The notes under the pieces were generated by a model, which was not told the DNA's origin, ran no database searches, and was given only the letters and a program-made list of their open reading frames with translations. A stretch of 64,000 bases of DNA from Flavivirga sp. 57AJ16 (GTDB lineage Bacteria; Bacteroidota; Bacteroidia; Flavobacteriales; Flavobacteriaceae): positions 124,001 through 188,000 of the forward strand of contig NZ_JAQZAT010000010.1 of assembly GCF_028736925.1 (NCBI RefSeq). Direction: 5' to 3'. Made by a program: the position numbers and the translations under genes. Below, piece after piece: positions 18,002-26,654 of this stretch (positions are counted from its first letter, which is position 1; every line of letters starts with the position of its first letter).

Positions 18002-18664
18002 TTACGCTTTCTTTTTTTCTATTAATCCTTTGGTAAATTCATTAAGTGTTTCTACTTTTTGCTCGAAATCACCTTTTATTGTTTTTCTATATTCATTTAA
18101 ATTTTTAACCAAATCGTCTACATTTTCTGGAATGACATCCTCGAAAAACTGACGTAATCTTTTGGCGGTTGTTGGCGACTTCCCATTTGTGGAGATCGCT
18201 ACTTTTACATGGCCTTTTGTTACAATACCACCCATATAAAAATCACAATATGGTGGATTATCGGCAACATTCACCAAAAGGCTTCTTTTTCTGCAATGCT
18301 TGTAAACTTTTATATTTACTTCGGGTACATCGGTCGTTGCAATAACGATATGCTTTCCTTTTAAATAACGTTTATTATATGCATCCTCGACCAACGTAAT
18401 ATCACCTTTCTTTGCAAGCGCTATAGTGCCTTCCCTAAACATAGGCGCAACCATAGTAACCTGTGCATCTGGACTCGATTTTAGTAAAAAAGTTAATTTT
18501 TCTTCTGCCACAAAACCACCACCTACAATAAGTACATTTAAGTTTTTAGCCTTTAAAAAAATGGGATATAAATGATTCCTGAGTCCCCCAACCCCAAAAG
18601 GGGGAACTCGCTCACTCGAATCGTCAATATTTCTGTTTTGCTTGGTCATAACATTATTGAGCAA
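18002..18664 (-). CDS. precorrin-2 dehydrogenase / sirohydrochlorin ferrochelatase
   Basis: A 220-residue CysG-N-like protein. It has a Rossmann NAD site (LNVLIVGGGFVAEEK), then ATTDVPEVN and the STNGKSPTTAKRLRQFFE segment of the ferrochelatase half. It completes siroheme for sulfite reductase. Residues about 17-28 (SERVPPFGVGGL) are encoded by a GC-rich intergenic hairpin repeat that lies inside the reading frame. An internal start closer to NHLYPIFLK cannot be excluded, although no ATG is present there. It overlaps the upstream cobA-type gene by 11 bp. Confidence 0.88.
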   Translation of the reverse strand: MLNNVMTKQNRNIDDSSERVPPFGVGGLRNHLYPIFLKAKNLNVLIVGGGFVAEEKLTFLLKSSPDAQVTMVAPMFREGTIALAKKGDITLVEDAYNKRYLKGKHIVIATTDVPEVNIKVYKHCRKRSLLVNVADNPPYCDFYMGGIVTKGHVKVAISTNGKSPTTAKRLRQFFEDVIPENVDDLVKNLNEYRKTIKGDFEQKVETLNEFTKGLIEKKKA

Positions 18665-19460
18665 ATTCTTTACGAATTGATGATAACCGAACTCGTTCTT
18701 TCACTACATCTCCAATAACTATAATGGCTGGATTTGCCAGTTCTTTTTCTTCAACAACTTTGCAGATGGTATCTATAGTTCCAAAACCCATTTTTTCATT
18801 TTCAGTCGTTCCTTCTTGAATAATAGCAACTGGTGTATCTTGTTTGTTTTCTTCTGAAAAAACACGAACAATGTCATCCAACTTGCTCATACCCATCAAA
18901 ATAACCACCGTTGCAGTCGATTTTGCTGCCAAAGCTACATCTGATGATAACTGATGATTTTTAGTTGTGCCCGTAATCACCCAAAAGCTTTCTGAAACGT
19001 TTCGTTTTGTTAAAGGAATCCCTTGGTACGCAGGCACTGCTGTAGCCGATGATATGCCGGGAACTACAAAAGTTTCTATCCCAAATGTTCTTGCATAGTC
19101 TATCTCCTCTGCGCCCCTTCCAAATATAAACGGGTCACCGCCTTTCAACCTCACAACGTGCCCATGACTTTTAGCTCTACTAACTATAAGCTCATTGATT
19201 TGTTCTTGTTGAAACACATAGCATCCTTTACGTTTACCCACAAAAATAAGTTCCGCCTCGCTCGATGCATATTTTAACAGCTCCTCATTTATAAGCGCAT
19301 CGTATAGAATAACATTTGCAGACTCAATAGCTTTAATAGCTTTTAGCGTTATTAAATCCACATCGCCCGGCCCAGCTCCTACTACAGTCAAGCGCCCCTT
19401 AACCCCGATGGGTGGGATTGGACTCAGATCTTTAGAATATGTACTTTTTTCTTTATTCAC
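18654..19460 (-). CDS. cobA: uroporphyrinogen-III C-methyltransferase
   Basis: A 268-residue SUMT methyltransferase. Family blocks are VVGAGPGDVDLITLKA, VRLKGGDPFIFGRGAEE, PGISSATAVPAYQGIPLT and VILMGMSKLD. It makes precorrin-2 for siroheme. The N-terminal segment SPIPPIGVKGR at about 12-22 is again encoded by a GC-rich hairpin repeat of the type found between genes of this operon. It overlaps the siroheme synthase gene by 11 bp. Confidence 0.9.
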   Translation of the reverse strand: MNKEKSTYSKDLSPIPPIGVKGRLTVVGAGPGDVDLITLKAIKAIESANVILYDALINEELLKYASSEAELIFVGKRKGCYVFQQEQINELIVSRAKSHGHVVRLKGGDPFIFGRGAEEIDYARTFGIETFVVPGISSATAVPAYQGIPLTKRNVSESFWVITGTTKNHQLSSDVALAAKSTATVVILMGMSKLDDIVRVFSEENKQDTPVAIIQEGTTENEKMGFGTIDTICKVVEEKELANPAIIVIGDVVKERVRLSSIRKEFAQ

Positions 19461-19484
19461 GATTCTTTTTCTAAAAACAGTTTT

Positions 19485-21602
19485 TTAAACTGTTACTTTA
19501 CCCCCTTTGGAAGCCTGGGGGATTTCGGTTTCCCTAAATGTTCTTACTTTTTCCAAAAACACATTGGCATTGCTAATGTACTTTGCAGCAAACGCTTCTG
19601 TTGGTGCAAATTTATTAATTTGATATATCAATTCTGAAAAAGATACTTCTAAATTTATTTTTCCACTTGCCACGAACAATTCATCAAACTGACTTACGAT
19701 ACCTGCATGGGTGTTTGTTTTCTTATTCTCAGCTAATAACAAAGCTTTCGCTGAATTAACCAAAGAGCTGTAAGCGTGATAAATTGCATTTGAATAGGCT
19801 TTATCTTCAAAAGATTTTTTAGCGTTTTCAATCTTTTCTTCACTTTCTAAAAACAACGTTGCAATTAAATCGATAACCACACCGGCACATTCACCAACAC
19901 CAATTTCCTTAACATATTTATCATTTTCACCCCAATCGATAAAATCGTCCTGTGTTAAATTCGTAACATCTTGAAGGTCATTTAAGAAATCGTAGAAATA
20001 TCTTTCTCCCTTTTCTTTATAATAATCTATAAACGATTTCCCTTTCGCATTTGCTTCAAAGTCATCTAAAATACGTCGCAATGCTTCTGGGCCTCTTTTA
20101 CTTGGTACTTTAACGACCTTATCTGCAAACACACCTTTGCCATCCCCTAAATTACCACCTCCTAATAATACTTGTAATGCAGGTGCCACTAATTTATCCG
20201 GGGTACGAACAGACATGCCCTGAAAACCAATATTTGCCATATTGTGCTGTCCACAGGCATTCATACAACCACTAATTTTAATGACTAAATCTTCATTATT
20301 TAAATACTGTGGGTATTCGGCTTTAATAACACGTTCCAATTCGTCTGCAATCCCTGTACTGCTTGCAATTCCTAAATTACAAGTATCGGTTCCTGGACAC
20401 GCTGTAATATCTACCGCTTTATTATAACCGGCTTCTACAAACCCTAATTTTTCCAATTCATTATAGAAAAACGGCACCAAGGCTTCTTTTACAAAAGGAA
20501 TGACTATGTTTTGACGTAATGTCAACCTTATCTCACCAGCTGCATATTTCTCTACCAAATCGGCCAATAATCTTGCCTTGTCTGTATAAAAATCTCCCAA
20601 AAGCACTTTAATACCGATGGCTACATAACCGTCCTGTTTTTGAGGAATCAAGTTTGTAGACTTCCAGGTTTCAAAAGCTTTTTGGTCTTTTATTTCAACT
20701 TGTGGGATCTCATTTATTTCAACAGGTGTTGAAGCTTCATATAAATTGGCATCAATGGCAACCGATTTAAACGCAATGGCATTTTGTTCTTTTTCAACCA
20801 AATCCTTAAAAGCCTCTAACCCGATGTCTTTTATTAAAAATTTCATACGTGCTTTGGCACGACTTTTACGCTCGCCATGACGATCAAAAATTCTTAAAAC
20901 ACCTTCTGTTAACGGAATGATTTTATCTGTCTCTAAAAAATCATATAATACATCTGCGTGACGTGGCTGAGAACCTAATCCACCACCAAGCATCACTTTA
21001 AATCCGCGTACACCATTTTCAATCTTTGCTATAAAACCTAAATCGTGCATGTATGATAACCCCGTATCTTCATCTGAAGAAGAAAAAGAAACCTTAAACT
21101 TACGTCCCATTTCCTGACAAATAGGATTTCTTAAGAAGGAACGAAATAGGGCATCTGCATAAGGTGATACATCAAAAGGTTCATTAACATCTATTCCTGC
21201 AGTTTCTGATGCGGTTACATTTCTAACGGTATTACCGCAGGCTTCTCTAAGTGTGATATCGTCACGTTCCAACTCAGCCCAAAGCTCTGGGGTCCTGTTT
21301 AGATCAACATAGTGAATTTGAATATCTTGACGTGTGGTGATATGTAAACGGCCACGAGAATACTCATCGGACACCTCCGAGATTCTTCGTAATTGATTGC
21401 TCTTAACTTTTCCGTAAGGCAATTTAATACGAACCATTTGCACGCCTTCTTGACGCTGTCCGTAAACACCTCTAGCTAAACGAAGACTTCTAAACTTTTC
21501 TTCATCTATTTTTCCGTTATGAAAAAGCTCAATTTTATTAGCTAATTCTATAATATCTTTTTCGACAATCGGATTCTCTATTTCTGTTCTAAAACTTTGC
21601 AT
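19485..21602 (-). CDS. ferredoxin-type sulfite reductase fused to a C-terminal HEPN-like domain
   Basis: A 705-residue protein. Residues about 1-560 are a nitrite/sulfite reductase with duplicated ferredoxin-like and catalytic modules. The siroheme-4Fe4S cysteines lie in TACPGTDTCNLG (about 400) and SGCMNACGQHN (about 447). Residues about 585-695 form a helical segment (KSFEDKAYSNAIYHAYSSLVN) that reads as a HEPN-like domain, unusual on a metabolic enzyme. It should reduce sulfite to sulfide. The last residues (PQASKGGKVTV) come from a hairpin repeat. It sits between siroheme genes and cysN. Confidence 0.88.
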   Translation of the reverse strand: MQSFRTEIENPIVEKDIIELANKIELFHNGKIDEEKFRSLRLARGVYGQRQEGVQMVRIKLPYGKVKSNQLRRISEVSDEYSRGRLHITTRQDIQIHYVDLNRTPELWAELERDDITLREACGNTVRNVTASETAGIDVNEPFDVSPYADALFRSFLRNPICQEMGRKFKVSFSSSDEDTGLSYMHDLGFIAKIENGVRGFKVMLGGGLGSQPRHADVLYDFLETDKIIPLTEGVLRIFDRHGERKSRAKARMKFLIKDIGLEAFKDLVEKEQNAIAFKSVAIDANLYEASTPVEINEIPQVEIKDQKAFETWKSTNLIPQKQDGYVAIGIKVLLGDFYTDKARLLADLVEKYAAGEIRLTLRQNIVIPFVKEALVPFFYNELEKLGFVEAGYNKAVDITACPGTDTCNLGIASSTGIADELERVIKAEYPQYLNNEDLVIKISGCMNACGQHNMANIGFQGMSVRTPDKLVAPALQVLLGGGNLGDGKGVFADKVVKVPSKRGPEALRRILDDFEANAKGKSFIDYYKEKGERYFYDFLNDLQDVTNLTQDDFIDWGENDKYVKEIGVGECAGVVIDLIATLFLESEEKIENAKKSFEDKAYSNAIYHAYSSLVNSAKALLLAENKKTNTHAGIVSQFDELFVASGKINLEVSFSELIYQINKFAPTEAFAAKYISNANVFLEKVRTFRETEIPQASKGGKVTV

Positions 21603-21766
21603 AATCAGCCCCTCCTAACCTCCCTTTTGGGAGGGATTCTTACTCGGGTAAAGTAAGAACATTGTTATTATTCTTTCTTTTTTTTATATCCTACAAGGTC
21701 TTTTTAAACCTCATTAGCACACCTTAACCGCAAACTAGCTAATTCCCCCTTCGGGGGCTAGGGGCT
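21603..21766. repeat. GC-rich hairpin repeats between sulfite reductase and cysN
   Basis: Two related imperfect palindromes lie here: CCTCCCTTTTGGGAGG near 21620 and TTCCCCCTTCGGGGGCTAGG near 21742. Similar units flank the neighbouring cys genes (23020, 23150, 24085) and lie inside the reading frames at 18590 and 19400. They look like a REP-type family concentrated in this operon and could act as mRNA-stabilising or attenuating hairpins. Confidence 0.6.
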
Positions 21767-23014
21767 TTATTGAATAAAACCAGCTCCAACCGTACTATTC
21801 GTTTGTGGATCAATTAAAATAAACGATCCGTTTGTTCTGTGATTTTTAAATTGATCGTAAAAAATTGGCTTATTTAATTTGAAAGTTATGGATGCTATAT
21901 CATTAACTCCTAATCCTGATACCTCTGTATCTATACCTGAATAATCTGGATGTATTTTATGATGAATAACAGCTACTTTTGCTAACACTTTATTGATACC
22001 GTGCTGTACTATATATTTTGAACCAGCTCTTAATTGATTTGAATCCATCCAGCAAACATTAGCAGTAAATTGCTTATCTATAGTTGGTAAATCGCCATCT
22101 TTCACAATCATATCCCCTCTGCTCACATTAATATCATTTTCTAAAGTGATGGTAACAGACGAACGTCTTGAAGCCGTTTCGTACTTTTCATCATAGAAAT
22201 AAATATCCTTTATTTTAGATTTTGTTTGCGATGGCAATACAACGACCTCATCTCCAACACTTAAATTACCTCCGTAAACTTTCCCTGCATAACCTCTAAA
22301 ATCATGGAAATCTTCAGTTTTTGGACGCACTACATATTGCACTGGAAATCTTGGGGTTCCGATATTAAAAATATCAGCTTTATCTATCTCCTCTAAATGC
22401 TCTAATAAAGTCTGACCTGTATACCAAGGCATCTTACCCGTTTTATTTACAACATTATCTCCTTTTAAAGCACTCACGGGAATAAAGGTTATTTTTTGAT
22501 CTTGATAATCTCTTTTGCTCATCAATGCTTCAAAATCTGCTTTGATTTTTTTATAGGTTTCTTCCGAATAATCAACCAAATCCATTTTATTAATAGCGAC
22601 TACGACATCTTTAATTCGCAATAAATTATTGATAAAAAAGTGGCGGTTCGTTTGCTCTATCACCCCTTTTCTAGCATCAATTAAAATGATGGATGCTTGA
22701 GATGTCGAGGCCCCAGTCACCATATTTCGCGTATATTCTACATGACCAGGCGTATCTGCAATAATGTAACTTTTCTTAGCTGTTGAAAAGTAAATATGCG
22801 CGACATCTATCGTGATACCTTGCTCTCTCTCTGCTACCAAACCATCTGTTGCCAAAGAAAAATCCAAATAATCGTAACCTCTTTGTTTACTTGTTTTTTC
22901 AATAGCTTCTAACTTATCTGTAGTTAATGATTTTGTATCATATAGAATACGCCCTATCAAGGTACTTTTTCCATCATCTACACTTCCTGCTGTTGCTATT
23001 TTTAATACTTCCAT
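21767..23014 (-). CDS. cysN: sulfate adenylyltransferase subunit 1 (GTPase)
   Basis: A 415-residue translation-factor-like GTPase with GSVDDGKST (P-loop), DTPGHVEY and NKMD motifs, followed by two beta-barrel domains. With CysD it makes adenosine 5'-phosphosulfate. It is not fused to an APS kinase (CysC), and none is seen in the window. It is flanked on both sides by GC-rich hairpin repeats, and cysD lies 160 bp upstream in the operon. Confidence 0.95.
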   Translation of the reverse strand: MEVLKIATAGSVDDGKSTLIGRILYDTKSLTTDKLEAIEKTSKQRGYDYLDFSLATDGLVAEREQGITIDVAHIYFSTAKKSYIIADTPGHVEYTRNMVTGASTSQASIILIDARKGVIEQTNRHFFINNLLRIKDVVVAINKMDLVDYSEETYKKIKADFEALMSKRDYQDQKITFIPVSALKGDNVVNKTGKMPWYTGQTLLEHLEEIDKADIFNIGTPRFPVQYVVRPKTEDFHDFRGYAGKVYGGNLSVGDEVVVLPSQTKSKIKDIYFYDEKYETASRRSSVTITLENDINVSRGDMIVKDGDLPTIDKQFTANVCWMDSNQLRAGSKYIVQHGINKVLAKVAVIHHKIHPDYSGIDTEVSGLGVNDIASITFKLNKPIFYDQFKNHRTNGSFILIDPQTNSTVGAGFIQ

Positions 23015-23174
23015 ATGCCTCTCCCCCCGCCCTCTCCAAAGGAGAGGGTGCTTGTTCGGGTTATATTTTAAAATTTGTTATTATTCTTTTATTCTTTAAC
23101 ATCTACAAGATCCTCAAGGTCTTGCAGGATTATATTAGCAAACTTGCTAATTCCCCCTTCGGGGGTTAGGGGGC
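23015..23174. repeat. GC-rich hairpin repeats between cysN and cysD
   Basis: CCCTCTCCAAAGGAGAGGG near 23030 and TTCCCCCTTCGGGGGTTAGG near 23150 are imperfect inverted repeats of the same family as those at 21620 and 21742. Confidence 0.6.
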
Positions 23175-24080
23175 TTAAAAATACCCTTGTTGTTTACGTT
23201 TTTCCATGGCTGCTTCAGAACGTTTATCATCTATACGTGCCCCACGTTCTGAAATGGTACTTTCCCTAATTTCTTGTACTACTTTAGAAATAGATACGGC
23301 ATCAGACAATACAGCTGCTGTACAACTCATATCTCCTACGGTTCTAAAACGCACCAATTCTTCTATAACTTCCTCATGGTCATCTCTATAAACAACACCG
23401 TCCTCTGCAGACCATATCATACCATCTCTTAAAAACACTTTACGTTTATGTGCAAAATATATGGATGGTATTTCAATATTTTCTTTTTCTATATAAGACC
23501 AAACATCTAATTCTGTCCAGTTTGATATTGGAAATACACGCACGTTTTGTCCGTGCTCAATAGCACCATTTAACATATCAAATAGCTCAGGGCGCTGGTT
23601 TTTCTCATCCCATTGCCCAAAATCATCACGTACAGAAAAAATACGTTCTTTTGCTCTTGCTTTTTCTTCATCACGACGAGCACCTCCAATACAGGCATCA
23701 AACTTAAATTCTTCTATGGCATCTAAAAGCGTGGTCGTTTGAAGTTGATTTCTACTTGAATACCTTCCTGTTTCTTCTTTTACTTTTCCTTGATCGATAG
23801 AATCCTGTACATGTCGAACAATAAGCTCTAACCCTAATTCTTCAACCAATCGGTCCCTAAATTCTATGGTCTCAGGAAAATTATGCCCTGTATCAATATG
23901 CATTAAAGGAAACGGAACTTTAGCTGGATAAAACGCCTTAACTGCCAGTCTCACTAACGTGATAGAATCTTTCCCTCCCGAAAACAACAACACTGGTTTT
24001 TCAAACTGTGCTGCTACTTCTCTCATGATATATATCGCTTCATTTTCTAGCGAATTGATATGTGATGTGTCTTTATTCAT
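23175..24080 (-). CDS. cysD: sulfate adenylyltransferase subunit 2
   Basis: A 301-residue PP-loop ATP pyrophosphatase. LLFSGGKDSITLVRLA is the P-loop; HIDTGHNFPE and IGGARRDEEKARAKER are diagnostic of CysD. It forms ATP sulfurylase with CysN. Length is normal. It is preceded by a hairpin repeat (24081-24125). Confidence 0.96.
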   Translation of the reverse strand: MNKDTSHINSLENEAIYIMREVAAQFEKPVLLFSGGKDSITLVRLAVKAFYPAKVPFPLMHIDTGHNFPETIEFRDRLVEELGLELIVRHVQDSIDQGKVKEETGRYSSRNQLQTTTLLDAIEEFKFDACIGGARRDEEKARAKERIFSVRDDFGQWDEKNQRPELFDMLNGAIEHGQNVRVFPISNWTELDVWSYIEKENIEIPSIYFAHKRKVFLRDGMIWSAEDGVVYRDDHEEVIEELVRFRTVGDMSCTAAVLSDAVSISKVVQEIRESTISERGARIDDKRSEAAMEKRKQQGYF

Positions 24081-24217
24081 AATAAGCCCCTCCTAACCTC
24101 CCCAAAGGGGAGGAATTCTTACTCGGGTGAAATAAGAATATTTGTTATTTTATTGTTATTCTATTTTTATTTACTTTAAGAGTTAACCGCCAACTGTTAC
24201 TGATGACTGCCTACCGA
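24081..24217. repeat. hairpin repeat between cysH and cysD
   Basis: CCTCCCCAAAGGGGAGG near 24095 followed by ATTCTTACTCGGGTG. This is nearly the same as the unit at 21605-21650 upstream of the sulfite reductase, which also carries ATTCTTACTCGGGTA. Confidence 0.6.
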
Positions 24218-24862
24218 CTACGCATGTAAACCACACTCTCTATTTTCTAATGCTTTTGTTGGGTCGAAATATTTAAACTCATTTGATAAATTATTTTCTT
24301 CTAGATAGCCATCTAATTTTTCATCAGACCAATAATAAAATGGACTTACTTTTAAGACACCATCTTTACTCAAACTAAAAATCCCAATACTGTTTCTAAA
24401 TGCCGTTTGCCCTTGACGCAAGTTTGTAAACCACACCTTTGGTTTGTGCTCTGCCATCGCTCTTCTAAAAGGCTCCAGTTTTACTTGTTCTGTAAACAAA
24501 GCATGCTCAGGTTTATCTATACTTGGAATTCCCATAACAACATCCCGGTGCGCCGTTGTCTGTTTTGGCACATATAAAAAGACATTTAAATCCAAATCCT
24601 TAATCACCTGCTCAGCATGTCTGTATGTTTGAGGTGTGTTATAACCCGTATCGCACCAAACCACTGGCACTTTCGCTTCAACTAAATTTACTGCATGTAA
24701 AATAACAGCCTCATAAGGCCTGAAATTAGTTGTTACTACCGCTTTATTATTAAGCTCAAAAGCTTTTTTAATAATGGCTATGGGCGACGCATCTTTAAAC
24801 GCCTCGTTCAATTCTTGTATTTGATTTTCTGTAAACATATTCTTTTCAGTTATTTTCCCCAT
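24218..24862 (-). CDS. cysH: phosphoadenylyl-sulfate (PAPS/APS) reductase
   Basis: A 214-residue PP-loop family reductase. It has VVWCDTGYNTPQTYRHAE, the WFTNLRQGQT segment and the C-terminal catalytic ECGLH. The paired CC and CxxC of 4Fe-4S APS reductases are absent, which suggests the thioredoxin-dependent type. No APS kinase gene is in the window, so the natural substrate (APS or PAPS) is open. The start overlaps the upstream DUF2061 gene by 13 bp; an alternative start is MFTENQI, eight codons in. Confidence 0.92.
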   Translation of the reverse strand: MGKITEKNMFTENQIQELNEAFKDASPIAIIKKAFELNNKAVVTTNFRPYEAVILHAVNLVEAKVPVVWCDTGYNTPQTYRHAEQVIKDLDLNVFLYVPKQTTAHRDVVMGIPSIDKPEHALFTEQVKLEPFRRAMAEHKPKVWFTNLRQGQTAFRNSIGIFSLSKDGVLKVSPFYYWSDEKLDGYLEENNLSNEFKYFDPTKALENRECGLHA

Positions 24863-25107
24863 TTAATCTTATTCCAAATCCTCTCATGGAAAAAGTACAA
24901 CACCATTTTAGTTAAAAAATCTACGGACGCTATAAGCGAGGCTACTGTTATTTCTTGAGTTAATACATAAGAAACAATTAATGTATCTAGAGTTCCTATA
25001 ACTCTCCAACTTAAAGCCTTAGCAACACTTCTAATAGGTTTTTCGCCAATACTATCAGCTTTATAAGTAGACTTTTCTTTGTTTTTTAATAACATCTGCG
25101 CTATCAT
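24850..25107 (-). CDS. DUF2061 membrane protein
   Basis: An 85-residue protein with the DUF2061 pattern RSVAKALSWRVIGTLDTLIVSYVLT and a second hydrophobic helix (FLTKMVLYFFHERIW). It has two probable membrane segments. It is the first gene of the cys operon and overlaps cysH by 13 bp. DUF2061 proteins are frequently linked with sulfate assimilation in Bacteroidota, so a role in sulfate handling is likely but unproven. Confidence 0.85.
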   Translation of the reverse strand: MIAQMLLKNKEKSTYKADSIGEKPIRSVAKALSWRVIGTLDTLIVSYVLTQEITVASLIASVDFLTKMVLYFFHERIWNKIKWGK

Positions 25108-25127
25108 TTGCTCTTGTATTACATTAA

Positions 25128-25180
25128 TCCTATAGATTTAATAGGAATTACAAAAGTAATACTTTTTGTTACATGACAAA
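25128..25180 (-). promoter_or_regulatory. cys operon promoter with overlapping palindromic operator
   Basis: On the minus strand TTTG (25180-25177), 18 bp, then TACTTTTG (25158-25151) matches the Bacteroidota promoter. About 5 bp downstream, over the expected start of transcription, is the palindrome TCCTATTAAATCTATAGGA (25146-25128, 6-bp arms). That is where a repressor would act. The Rrf2 protein encoded at 26066-26506 is the natural candidate. Confidence 0.6.
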
Positions 25181-25357
25181 AATTATTAGCAACTTATTTG
25201 GAACAATCCCTGATTTTTAGATTTTTAGCCTGAAATAAAGCTCTAAAATTGAAATTCTGTTATTTGGATTCTCACTTTTGCAGGAATGACAATTTCAATA
25301 CCTTCAGGGGTTTGCTTTGAAGCATTCTTTTCGATTGAAGATAAAATCTGTTTATTT

Positions 25358-25486
25358 TAATGGATAATGGATAATGGATAATGGATAATGGATAATGGAT
25401 AATGGATAATGGATAATGGATAATGGATAATGGATAATGGATAATGGATAATGGATAATGGATAATGGATAATGGATAATGGATAA
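25358..25486. repeat. 7-bp tandem repeat, about 18 copies
   Basis: The unit TAATGGA is repeated perfectly about 18 times in a non-coding gap between the cys operon and the Rrf2 gene. It is a 7-bp variable-number-type repeat. It resembles in unit length the degenerate heptamers flanking the two four-helix-bundle genes. Confidence 0.95.
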
Positions 25487-25571
25487 GTTATATTATCCTT
25501 ATTTTATATACAAAAAAAAGCTTCTTGGCTATAAATAGTATTTAAAAAGAACTTACTATTAATTTATCTTA

Positions 25572-25971
25572 ATTAACCCTCCTAAATTTTGATTTTATCG
25601 ATATTATTCTCCCTTCTGAAAATGAGGAGCAGTCTGATTTATATTTTCGAGTACTATTTTAAATTTTAGTGTCATTTTAATGCGGAATGACCCTCCTCTT
25701 AAATTTAACTACCGTGAGTACACATCTTTAAAAAAGACACGAATGGCACAAATTCACACGAATCCGATACTTTATGGTATAAATTGGACTCTGCATGAAT
25801 ATGAATCCCTAGTCTATATAGGCTTGAAATCTGTCAATAGTCTGAATAATTTGTGAAAATTTGTGCCATTCGTGTCCAATCTTTTTTTTTGTGCATTATT
25901 TGTGTACATACAGTAGTTAAATTTAAAAGAAGACGCATTCCAATTTTAAATTGGAAGAAAGAGGTGTTTTA
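25572..25971. repeat. dispersed repeat K1 interrupted by MITE A1
   Basis: About 190 bp of sequence matching, in reverse orientation, K2 at 33856-34260. K1 contains A1 (25707-25918) at AAATTT. At the place where K2 carries A2, K1 is uninterrupted (CTTCTGAAAATGAGG). It explains most of the gap between the cys operon and the Rrf2 gene. Confidence 0.6.
25707..25918 (-). mobile_element. MITE-like element A1 (212 bp)
   Basis: Ends are AACTACCGTGAGTACAC and, reverse-complemented, AACTACTGTATGTACAC. Inside is a second long inverted repeat (GACACGAATGGCACAAATT with its complement). The flanks repeat AAATTT(AA). It is in the opposite orientation to A2 and A3. Confidence 0.8.
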
Positions 25972-26065
25972 TTATTGTTCCTAGATATTATTTTGTCCCT
26001 CGAACGTTTATAATACTAAACCCAATCCGATGTTTATCTTCAAGCGATTATTGTGCACTTAAACA

Positions 26066-26506
26066 TTACGTTATTTTTGAAGTTTTATCATTTAAAGACC
26101 CCGACAGGTCTTCTAAGGTATTATTCCTTAGTACTTTTAAAGTATTATCGCGTACTTGAATCATAAGCTTATGAACACTGCACTCATGCTCATCCGGACA
26201 GTCATCACATTTCTCATAAAAATTTAAACTGACACAAGGCACCATAGCAATGGGCCCCTCTAAAACACGCATAACATCGGACATTTTAATTTGAGCCGGT
26301 TCTTTTATAAGGTAATACCCGCCATGTTTTCCCTTTTTTGAGCCTAAAAAACCTGATTTCCTAAGTGTCAGCATAATACTTTCCAAAAATTTCTGTGGAA
26401 TATTTTCGCACTTAGAAATCTCACTTATCTGTACAGGGTTATCCCCCTCACTTTTGGCTATATAGGTTAGTGCTTTTAAGCCGTATTTAGTCTTTTTGGA
26501 TAGCAT
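26066..26506 (-). CDS. Rrf2 family transcriptional regulator
   Basis: A 146-residue winged-helix protein beginning LSKKTKYGLKALTYIAKSE. It has a recognition helix region (SEISKCENIPQKFLESIMLTLRKSGFLGSKKG) and a cysteine cluster CDDCPDEHEC near residue 110 that may hold an Fe-S cluster or sense redox. It is encoded upstream of, and co-oriented with, the cys operon and is its likely regulator (CymR/IscR group). Its own promoter has a TACATTTG -7-like box just upstream. Confidence 0.85.
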   Translation of the reverse strand: MLSKKTKYGLKALTYIAKSEGDNPVQISEISKCENIPQKFLESIMLTLRKSGFLGSKKGKHGGYYLIKEPAQIKMSDVMRVLEGPIAMVPCVSLNFYEKCDDCPDEHECSVHKLMIQVRDNTLKVLRNNTLEDLSGSLNDKTSKIT

Positions 26507-26654
26507 GTTGCTAATATACTCATTTTAAGGTTTGCTACAAATGTACATAATGGTATTCGTTATTTTTTAGTTTTTAAAAATCTATGGGTTTATTAAATAT
26601 TATTCTCTCCGTCCATACCCTGTATCACTCCTCCCTAGTGGACATATATAAATT

